From Adenophora triphylla var. japonica (taxonomy: Eukaryota; Streptophyta; Magnoliopsida; Asterales; Campanulaceae): a stretch of 64,000 bases of DNA. The stretch spans positions 124,001-188,000 of the forward strand of contig JAFEMH010000527.1 of NCBI GenBank assembly GCA_022495995.1, read 5' to 3'. Positions within the stretch are counted from its first letter, which is position 1, and each line of letters starts with the position of its first letter. Under the pieces are notes generated by a model. That model had not been told where the DNA came from. It ran no database searches and was given only the letters and a program-made list of their open reading frames with translations. This document shows positions 56,287 to 64,000 of the stretch, piece by piece. Made by a program: the position numbers and the translations under genes.

Positions 56287-57686
56287 TGTAAGTACGCCAA
56301 TCCAATTCGCAACCTTTTTAGATGCATTTTAATGTAATAAAATTGCATTAAGGGGCGTTTTGGTAAATTCCCGGCCGATCCCGAGACTTCCGGAAACGTT
56401 TCATGAGTTTCCCGCGAAGGAAGTACCTTTTGGTACATTATTCATGCCAAAGGACCTCTTGGGAATAAAACCTGTTGGACCTTTTGGGTATTTTCCCGGA
56501 ATGTTCCAGAAACTGGTTTTGGCGCCAAAAGTGGTTGGACCACCTTGTGTCACGCGACAGCTTGAGGCATGGAAAGTGGACGCGTAAGGTCGTGCGACAC
56601 ACTGAGGTCACTAACTGCAGCCTATAAATAAGACCCTCCCCCTCTCAGAAAAAGGATCCCAACTTGAGCCTACTGTTACTCTGCAGAATTTGCACCGTAA
56701 CAAAACTCCCAAACACAACCCTCTCTCTCTCCTACCTTCAACCTACCCAATTCCTTCCTATCCAAACCCCTTTCTCAAGCCATATCACTTGGACCCCTTG
56801 CATCAATCCTTCCAGATCAGAAGTGACGAATTGAAGGGTTCTGTATCTAACAAGATACAGGATTCGTGGAAGCATCAAGGGTAACGATTCTCTAACCTCC
56901 CTCTTCTCTCTCTCCCTCTTGCTTAATTTCTCATAATTCTAGCATTTACTTCTGTTTGGATTCAGTAATCAGATCCTAGCTATCTGGATTACTGAATCCC
57001 AATCACAATCTCTCTGTTTAACTTGAATAATTCGTGCAATTGAGCTTCTATTGTTGAATATTTGATTGAAATTGGTGTTTCAACCCCAAGGGGGTGTGGA
57101 TCTACCCATATCCACATTCCCGGGGTTGATTTGGTGTTGTTTCTGTATTTCGTTCGTAATTTAGTCAATCGATTAGATCTGTATAGCTTTCTGTTGATTC
57201 TGTATTCATCCTGTTAGTTTCTGCAGATGGCTTATGTATGTCACGCGACACCTTCGTCTCCAAGTGATCCTGTGTCACGCGACATATATGGTCACTGGTG
57301 CGACGTGTCATGCCACATACATGACCTATCTGCAGAGACCTCTTTCCTTTGTAATTTGTTTTAGATCATTTGTATCAGGGATGTGGCCTCCCTAAATAAT
57401 GGGCTCACAATCTGTAATTCTCGTTTCATAATTAATAAGATGCATTTTACCACACCTTGTTTATTATCAATATTTTCACACACTTTGGATTTATTTGGAT
57501 GTTTGATTGAAAGACTCGTCTATGGACGAGGCGTGTTGGGTGAACTCTCGGTTCTTCCCAACACGTAACCTGACCCCCGAACTCATGTTTTCTCTCTAAA
57601 AAAAGGTTTTCAATGTTTCCTCTTAAAACGGCGTGGCGACTCCTTCATTTTCATGAAAAACAAATTTTCGAGCGAGCGCACATTCA
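56287..57686 (+). repeat. Gypsy H 3' LTR (1400 bp)
   Basis: About 97% identical to the 5' LTR by eye. Its upstream dyad word is intact here (TGTCACGCGACA, 56548-56559) while the 5' LTR has TGTCACGAGACA. Confidence 0.94.
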
Positions 57687-57691
57687 CATCC

Positions 57692-58167
57692 TAGGAATTC
57701 CAAGTCAAGGTAAACTTGGGTTGGTCGCCTCCCTCCCTCACCAATGAGTTGAATTCCCTACACGTTCTGGAGTCGGATGTATGAGGGAGACCCCCAAGGA
57801 CTTCTTGGAGTATGTCATGAGTAGTAGAAAAACATCTAGAAAGGTGGAGTTGGACACACCGGAGGAAAACATGAAAATTTCTAAATCTGTAAAGACTACC
57901 ACCACCAGTTCTAGGCTCAACCTGATTTTTGAACCAGATAACGAGGACCACATGATCCTAGATATAAATGAAAATAATGACACAGTTCTGTCCGTCACGG
58001 ATTTAGCCACTCATCTCATCAGCGGCCAGAACTCGAGGTCCAACCCTGACTTGAGACAAGGAGAGCTACCATACGTAGACAAACTTGCGGAAATGGAAGA
58101 CCTAGAAATAAATGGTGAGGAAGGTAGAAGACTTAGAGAAATAATAATCTATACATTGCAATTTTGA
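57692..58167 (+). pseudogene. Gypsy G end of protease and protease-RT linker
   Basis: Resumes the G protease (GIPSQGKLGLVASLPH) after H. A stop near 57746 follows, then an open hydrophilic linker (57781-58167) rich in Glu, Asp and Thr that ends in TLQF and TGA. Confidence 0.72.
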
Positions 58168-58179
58168 GATGCTCCATAG

Positions 58180-59218
58180 ATGGAGCCGGTAGACGAATTG
58201 AAAGAAATCATACTCAATTCCGACTATCCAGAACAAAAAATAAAAATCGGGGGTCAGCTCTCCCCGAAAGAGAGGGAGGAAATCATCATCCTGCTAAAAA
58301 ATAATCTTGATGTCTTCGCCTGGAAAGTCGAGGATATGAGGGGAATCAAGGAACATATAGCACTCCACAAGTTAGAAGTTGACCCGTCTGTTAAACCTAT
58401 CAAACAAGCGCGGAGGATTTTTGCAAATGACAAGGAAGATGCCATCAAAGGAGAGGTGCGGAAATTAATAAGTGATGGAATTATCAGGGAAGCAATCTAC
58501 CCTGTTTGGTTGGCCAATGTTGTGATGGTCAAGAAACATAATGGGAAGTGGCAAATGTGTGTCGACTTCACAAATCTCAACAAAGCCTGCCCGAAATACA
58601 GTTACCCTCTTCCCAAAATTGACAAGCTGGTAGACTCCATTGCTGGACATAAAACACTTAGCTTCCTAGATGGTTACTCTGGTTATCACCAGATCAAAAT
58701 GGCTAAGGAAGACATTGAGAAAACAGCCTTCTAGAAAGCTGGAGGAATTTAATGTTATACCATGACGCCCTTCGGGCTAAAAAATGTGGGCGCAACCTAT
58801 CAGCGAATGGTCAAAAAACTCTTTGGGTAGTAGATAGTCCGTAACATAGAAGCTTACATAGATGACATGGTCATCAAGACTAGGAGTGGCAGTCACACAC
58901 CTGATTTGGAGGAAACCTTTGATAACTTACGAGCAAACAACATGAAACTGAATTCAAGTAAATGTGTGTTTGGGGTAACGGTCGGAAAGTTCCTAGGCTT
59001 TATGGTATCGCAAAGAGGAATTGAGGCAAATCCAAAAAAATCAAAGCATTGATAGACATGAAAGAACCTACCAACATCAAGGAGGTTCAGAGATTGAATG
59101 GAAGGATAGCTGCACTTGGGAGATTTATTGAAAATTCGCTGAAAAATCACTGCCTTTCTTCAAAGTCTTGAAGGGGACCAAGAGCTTCTCATGTACATCT
59201 GAATGCTTAGAATCATTC
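58180..59218 (+). pseudogene. Gypsy G reverse transcriptase, truncated by copia F
   Basis: The open frame 58180-58734 contains LDVFAWKVEDMRGIKEHI, WLANVVMVKKHNGKWQMCVD and SFLDGYSGYHQIKMA. After stops at 58732 and 58750, MTPFGLKNVGATYQRMVKKL and the active site YIDDMVIKT (about 58857) remain. Next comes MKLNSSKCVFGVTVGKFLGF, then frame decay to 59218, where the copia F LTR begins. RNase H and integrase are lost or lie beyond the window. Confidence 0.85.
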
Positions 59219-59286
59219 TGTTGGTGTAATGCCCTAGGCTTTTAGTTATGTTTGACTTATAACTTAAACCGCTATGTAATCATTTT

Positions 59287-59394
59287 TATCATTTATTATA
59301 GAGAAAGTTTATTTGGTTCATTATATGTTTACATGTTTATTATCATTTATTATAGAGAAAGTTTATTTGGTTCATTATATGTTTACATGTTTAT
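59287..59394. repeat. Tandem duplication, 54-bp unit, two identical copies
   Basis: Units 59287-59340 and 59341-59394 appear identical, so the duplication is recent. Not seen in copia B or C LTRs. Confidence 0.92.
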
Positions 59395-60139
59395 TATATT
59401 GAACTGCGTCCCTAGTTATTGTGAATAACTAGTATAAGTTGGTAGTGGATAATCATGGAGATGATTATATACATGTGATGCACATTACACTTATGGATAC
59501 TTGCTAGAGAACAAGTATTGGACATGACCAACTGATGAGATTTATGACATGGTCTATAGTCATATATGTCATGATTAAATCTCATGAAAGTCGTGTCAAT
59601 TGAATCCTTATACCTGAGATTATTATCGTCTTCCACATGATGAACATTGTGTTTGATGCAGTCTAACACTATCTTTAATAGGATAGCAATAAGGGCTATG
59701 TTGGCATGATTGGATTCTTGTAGGGAAGAATAATAAGTCAAGATGGGATTTGTCCCTCTCATTGAGAGAGATGTTTGATTGGGCCCCTCGATGAATGATG
59801 TTGATGAAATGTGTGGCCACACTCAAGTGATTTGATAGAGATCAAATTCATTTGAATTATCAACATATTCGGAATCGAGAAAGCATTGAACATTTGAGTT
59901 GACATGGACCATGACTCATGTTCAATTGGACCTCGTGAACAAAGGGATTGTGACATTTGATCTATCGAGGAATCAAGCTTTGATGTTATATTAATTGGGT
60001 GGATGTAATGGTTTGCTAGAAACCACTTATATCTTGTGAGGTCGATGTTTCGACTCCCTACCAACATAATATAATTCCTATTGGGTCACACACAAAGAAC
60101 GAATTTGATCATTGGCTGAAATTGTGGATTTTGGGTTCT

Positions 60140-60436
60140 GGCACGACTCGTGACCAGGAGCACGACTCATGCCCTGGGTCACGACTCGTGCCAAGGGTCA
60201 CGACTAGTGACAGGAGCAGTACGACTGTGTTTTGGCAACCAAGGAACAACTCGTTGACTTTTGAATTTGTGGGACTAGGCACGAATCATGCCCTTGGGCA
60301 CAAGTCGTTCCCTTGTCAGCACGAGTGCATATTTTGTCATTAGTCATGGTACGACTGAAATTTGGCTTGGACCACTTGTGAATGCCTGGAACGACTCGTG
60401 GCATGAGTCGTGCCCAGGAGCACGAATCGTGCCCTG
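60140..60436. repeat. Cluster of GGCACGANTCGTGCC-type dyads in the copia F LTR
   Basis: At least nine words built on CACGANTCGTG: for example GCACGACTCGTG (60141), GCACGACTCATG (60160), TCACGACTCGTGCC (60179), TCACGACTAGTGAC (60198), GCACGAATCATGCC (60279), AACGACTCGTGGC and ATGAGTCGTGCC (60389-60415), GCACGAATCGTGCC (60420). Each is a dyad around one central base. Confidence 0.88.
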
Positions 60437-61012
60437 AGCAAATTTCAGTTCGTACGTAATTTCTTTGTTGGAAAGGTTTTGGTTTGGTCAAAGATTTTAT
60501 CCTAATTGTTAGGGGATTTATATGAGACATAAATACAATCTTTTGAGCAGCCAAAATACACATCCAAGCCTAGGGTTTATAAAACTCTAGAGATTTGATA
60601 TTTGATTGAGAATCAAAATCAAATCAATCCCAAATTAATTCCATCATTTGGCTTTGATTATTGAATATTGATTCAATAATCAGAAGGATCATCTAGCAAT
60701 CCAACAAGAAGTGTTCTTGGTTCGTTCGCGTGTGGATCACCATTAGAGGGAGGTTACTTTATCTCCTAAAGCTTGAAGATCTCCATTTTTGATTCATCAC
60801 CAAGGTAGAACAAGGAAGAAGAAGATCCAAGTTTCATCATCAAATTCAAAGGTTGAAGTTTGAGATCCGTTTTTGAACAAACTTAATCGCATTCAAGGTA
60901 TATAAATCTATTTCATGTTTTCATCACTTCATGCTAGACGGATTCAAGGGCTTAGGGTTTTGTGTTGTTTTATAAAGATTTCCTCAGCGTTTGTAACCCC
61001 AAAATCCAACAG

Positions 61013-61028
61013 TGGTATCAGAGCCGCG
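61013..61028 (+). promoter_or_regulatory. Copia F primer-binding site
   Basis: TGGTATCAGAGCCGCG, one base after the LTR; canonical tRNA-Met type. Confidence 0.93.
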
Positions 61029-61884
61029 TCTTATCATGATTAGGATTGAAATTGGGATGCAAGATTTAATTTGATTAATTGCTATCCATGCTATATGAAA
61101 TAGATCCGTGATTATGTCTATTGTTTTGTGAAACTAAATATATGTGATATGCCATGGTCATGATTAATAATTGATTAATGTGATTAGTCTTTTACATAGG
61201 ATTATTGGTCTGTTTAATATGATTAAAGTAGATTGATAAATTCTCAAAATTAATTCAAAGTGTTTGTTTGTAATTTTGTGAAGCCCTATATTTATGATTA
61301 TGTACACATAAGATTCATGTTACAACCATGTGATGTTTGTTGATATGTATAAAACCTTCTAAATATTTAAGTTTTATGCCATCCCTTGATTAGAACACAT
61401 TGTGATATTTTAAGGTATTTTGATGTAGTTTCGACTCAGTTGGGTGCATCTTTATATCTTAATTTGTGATCATGATGAGATAATGGTTGATGTAGTTTTG
61501 ACTCAGTTAGGTGCATCGTTCCATGTCTCATACGTTTGAAAAAGGTTAGACTTAATTGGTGCTTTCAAATGAGATTTGACCCTAGGCATATATGAGATTT
61601 AAAACATGTTTTTGACATATGGTCTAAGGAAATCTCATAAAAGATCTAAGAGTCGTATATTATATGATTGATGTTTCTACTTAAATAGCTTGATTTTGGG
61701 CATTGACTCAGTTAAACCAAAATCAAGTGAAATATGGATCTTAGCCTACTATGATTATATGATACATGTTTGTATTTGAAGGTGTATAATTTAGTGGGAG
61801 TATTTATGAAATACATTATTTGCTCTTAGATGATAAATGTGTTGATACTTATGTGTTTCATTGTTTGCATATTTCATTGTAGTA
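61029..61884 (+). other. Copia F leader
   Basis: AT-rich, non-coding. It has two copies of GATGTAGTTT-GACTCAGTT (about 61420 and 61480), a local duplication also present in copia C. Confidence 0.7.
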
Positions 61885-62080
61885 ATGGCAACTCACAATA
61901 ATCAACCTCTGTCGCTGCGATCAGTCCTTGAGAAGGACAAGCTCAAAGAGAATGGTACAAACTATTCTGATTGGATCAGAAGCCTAAGAATTGTTCTAAG
62001 GCAAAGAGAAGAAAATGTACGTTCTTGACGAACCCGTTCCACCTCCACCTGCTGCCAATGCTTCAAGGGCAGATAAGAAT
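61885..62080 (+). pseudogene. Copia F gag, N-terminal fragment
   Basis: Start ATG 61885 (MATHNNQPLSLRSVLEKDKL), followed by NYSDWIRSLRIVLRQRE, the start of a UBN2-type copia gag. A one-base shift near 62010 puts a TGA at 62026; the shifted frame continues with YVLDEPVPPPPAANASRADK to the gypsy I insertion. Confidence 0.85.
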
Positions 62081-62692
62081 TGATGCGTAAACTAGTGTAT
62101 TTTAGAATGGATATGGATTAACTCAAGAGCCTCGCAAGGAACAAGAGCTAAAACTAGAATGGATATGGATTAACTCAAGAACCTCGCAAGGAAAAAGAGC
62201 TAAAACTAGATAATCCTAATCTCGCAAGATTAGGGCTATCCTCACAAGGGCAGAGAGGGGTTTAAACCTCGCAAGGCTTAAGAAAAATTCTCGCAAGAAT
62301 TGGAGTAAGTTCGCAAACTCACAAAGGAAATTTTTATTCAATCACTCAATGCCTTACAAATGCATGTTGTAGGGTATTTATAATAATCTTGGAACATCCT
62401 TCCAAGTTAGGATAAACTAGACATTAATTATTAATAAATAAGATAATAACTAGGTGATGAAAAAAAAGTAAATTCGTCGAATCTGAACAGTCAGAATTCG
62501 AACAGCCACAACTCTTCAAGAACTTGTCCTCAAAACCGCCATAAGTAGTCATATGAAAGATCATGACTTAAATTTTAACCCACGCAGAATTTAACACGAT
62601 TTGGGCTGTCAAAAAGTAGATATAACCCGAACAAAATTATTCCAGAAGCTGATCATCAACCCACTTATTTAAGCCTAACTAATCATGTTAAC
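62081..62692 (-). repeat. Gypsy I 3' LTR (about 612 bp, right border uncertain)
   Basis: The left edge TGATGCG is fixed by the break in copia F gag. The right edge TTAACA at 62692 is inferred from TG/CA ends and from the end of the coding frame. The usual polypurine tract next to it is not obvious, so this border may move. Confidence 0.6.
62104..62207. repeat. Tandem duplication, 52-bp unit, two copies, in gypsy I LTR
   Basis: Units 62104-62155 and 62156-62207 differ at about three bases. Each contains CTCGCAAGGA, a word repeated further downstream. Confidence 0.9.
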
Positions 62693-64000
62693 AAAAATTG
62701 GACTCAAGTTGACCCCTAAAGTCTGGTCCACACTCTTGGAGCTCAACATTAGTTCCTTACCATTAGCCTCTATGCTTGCTTCCGCATCATTCTCCTCTCC
62801 TTTGAAAGAATTTGCCCTCAAATTTTCGTCATCCAAGTAAGGGGATAGATCACCAACATTGAAAGTAGCACTCACATTACCAAACTCATCGGGTAGCTCA
62901 AGTTTATATGCATTATCACCATACCTTTCCAACACACGAAAGGGACCATCATCTCTCGACATAAGCTTGTTCTTTCTCTATGAAGGAAATCTCTCCTTGC
63001 GAAAATGCAGCCACACAAGATCACCAACCTTTAAAACATGTTGAGTACGCCATTTGTTGGATCTTTCTTTATACTTAGCATTTGCCTTCTCAATCTGAGC
63101 TTTAACTTGCTCACAAATCCTCATAAATGCAACTTGCCTTTCTTTTGATTCGAAGCTCACTATTTCCTTCTTCGGTATAGGAATCAAGTCAATGGGCATA
63201 TACGGATTAACACCATACACTATCTCAAAAGGAGAACGACCAGTAGTAGATGAAGGAGTTCTATTGTACGCAAACTCAGCATGAGCAAGCTTAACATCCC
63301 AATATTTGGTAGTTCTACTCACCAAACCACGCAATAAGCTCCCAAGAGTTCGATTTGTCACTTCAGTTTGTCCATCTGTCTGTGGATGATGGGATGTACT
63401 AAATAGCAACTTAGTACCAACCAAACGCCATAGAGTCTTCCAAAAGTAGCTAAGGAACTTAGTGTCCCGATCAGAAACAATGGACTTTGGAATCCCATGC
63501 AAATGAACAATCTCCTTGTAGTATAAATCTGCAACATGGGACGCATCATCCGTCTTATGACATGGAACAAAATGACTCATCTTTGAAAAATGATCAACCA
63601 CCACCATAATAGCATCCTTTCCCCTTTGAGTTCTAGGTAACCCAACAATGAAATCCATGTTAACATCATCCCAAGGCTGATCCGGAACAGGTAATGGTGT
63701 ATAGAGTCCTTTATGAAAGAAACTCTTTGATTTTTGACATGTAGCACACCTCGCCACAACCTCCTGCACATTCTTAAGCATGTTAGGCCAATAAAAATGC
63801 TCACCAAGAATCTCATAAGTCTTTTGCACACCAAAATGACCAGCAAGTCCTCCCCCATGTGCTTCTCTAACAAGCAATTCCCTAATGGAGCATTTAGGAA
63901 CACAAAGCCGATTCCCTTTAAAAAGAAAACCATCTTGCACAATGAACAAGCCAGAAGGACTCTCAATCTCTTGACAGAAACTTGGATCAAATTTGTAGTA
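62675..64000 (-). pseudogene. Gypsy I integrase, partial, one in-frame stop
   Basis: Open from the window edge to a TAG at 62978-62980 and then in the same frame to TAG 62675, so one nonsense codon (inside FPS-stop-RKNKL) is the only visible defect. HHCC: HGGGLAGHFG (63870) and CATCQKSK (63740). DDE core: Asp in MDFIVGLPRTQ (63650), Asp in IVSDRDTKFL (63480), Glu in DGQTEVTNRTL (63360). C-terminal domain: KVGDLVWLHFRKERF and VGDLSPYLDDENL. The end overlaps the inferred LTR by 18 bases. It joins element cDNA to chromosomal DNA. Confidence 0.87.

Larger units (their letters stand above)
42021..57686 (+). mobile_element. Gypsy H: Ty3/gypsy Tat-lineage retrotransposon, complete, with antisense gene
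   Basis: LTRs 42021-43415 and 56287-57686, perfect target duplication CATCC (42016-42020, 57687-57691), primer site, gag, protease with G-patch, RT, RNase H, second RNase H, integrase, then 3.9 kb holding an antisense gene and a repeat array before the 3' LTR. Total 15.7 kb, long as expected for Tat elements. LTRs differ by roughly 3% by my count, so it is older than gypsy A. Genes are broken apart from the protease (447 open codons) and integrase core (281 open codons). Confidence 0.93.
40852..59218 (+). mobile_element. Gypsy G: Tat-type gypsy remnant, base layer of the nest, both ends cut
   Basis: Plus-strand gag, protease and RT remnants, split by gypsy H (42021-57691). The left end is cut by copia C and the right end by copia F at 59218, inside RT. 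Protease codons before 42020 continue at 57692 (HAIL then GIPSQGK), which proves that H inserted into G. RT motifs such as DVFAWKVEDMRGI are of Tat-lineage type. No LTR is visible in the window. Confidence 0.85.
59219..61011 (+). repeat. Copia F 5' LTR (1793 bp)
   Basis: TGTTGGTGTAATGCCC...AAAATCCAACA ends. It holds a 54-bp tandem duplication and a dyad cluster. A TATA-like GACATAAATAC is at about 60524-60534. Confidence 0.9.
59219..62080 (+). mobile_element. Copia F: Ty1/copia retrotransposon, 5' part
   Basis: Plus strand: 5' LTR, primer site, leader and gag start, cut at 62080 by gypsy I. The left flank CATTC (59214-59218) is the expected target duplication; its partner lies outside the window. 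It is the best-preserved relative of copia B and C in the leader and gag start. Confidence 0.87.
62081..64000 (-). mobile_element. Gypsy I: Ty3/gypsy chromovirus-like retrotransposon, 3' end
   Basis: A minus-strand 3' LTR and integrase. It inserted into copia F gag at 62080 (flank AGAAT). Its integrase is of a different lineage from A, G and H, with HPQTDGQTEVTNRTL and a C-terminal GPFRVLERYGDNAYKLELP. This fits the chromovirus branch (Reina/CRM-like style), though no chromodomain is visible after it. The rest lies right of the window. Confidence 0.82.

Noticed and set aside
61013..61028. tRNA-Met gene fragment
   Set aside because: Only the primer-binding complement is present; no cloverleaf sequence surrounds it. 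No complete tRNA was recognised anywhere in the window.

Overview
The window looks like a piece of intergenic nuclear DNA from a flowering plant, probably a eudicot. It consists almost entirely of transposable elements inserted into one another. I found no host protein gene, tRNA or rRNA. The assignment rests on plant-type Ty3/gypsy elements of the Tat lineage (extra second RNase H, antisense extra genes, long 3' regions), plant-type L1 LINEs with DUF4283/zinc-knuckle ORF1 and a C-terminal RNase H, Ty1/copia elements primed by initiator tRNA-Met, and gag-only non-autonomous elements. Species cannot be named from this.

Nesting, oldest outward to youngest (letters are mine). Gypsy G (+, 40852-59218, both ends lost) is the base layer. 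It holds copia C (-, LTR 39324-40851), gypsy H (+, 42021-57686, complete, target duplication CATCC) and copia F (+, LTR from 59219). Copia C is split by LINE-1 (-, 14748-18272) in its gag and by LINE-2 (+, 19591-38855) in its leader. LINE-1 was hit by copia B (-, ends at 14747). Copia B's 5' LTR was hit by gypsy A (-, 4523-14315, complete). LINE-2's reverse transcriptase was hit by element D (-, 22793-30249, gag only, TSD GGTAG) and element E (+, 30368-36168, gag-protease only, a single LTR, TSD TCTCT). Copia F was hit by gypsy I (-, from 62081 to the window end). The deepest chain is G, C, LINE-1, B, A: five layers.

All coding regions are partly decayed; none of the elements looks autonomous. 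Gypsy A has two almost identical LTRs, so it inserted recently, yet its genes are full of frameshifts. It was probably moved by proteins supplied in trans. D and E lack polymerase genes altogether and would also depend on others.

Three signals are not explained by ordinary element anatomy. (1) Short CG-rich dyad words are repeated in clusters in the LTRs and leaders of unrelated elements; one word family, TGTCGCGTGACA, is shared by a copia (B) and a gypsy (H). (2) The 7-mer CAAGTTG/CAACTTG occurs about 37 times in gypsy A, in both strands and several reading frames, but is absent from its antisense gene. (3) Gypsy A has four stem-loops whose loops are conserved while their stems change in a compensating way. 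Gypsy A and gypsy H each also carry an antisense gene between pol and the 3' LTR; the one in A appears to have two introns.
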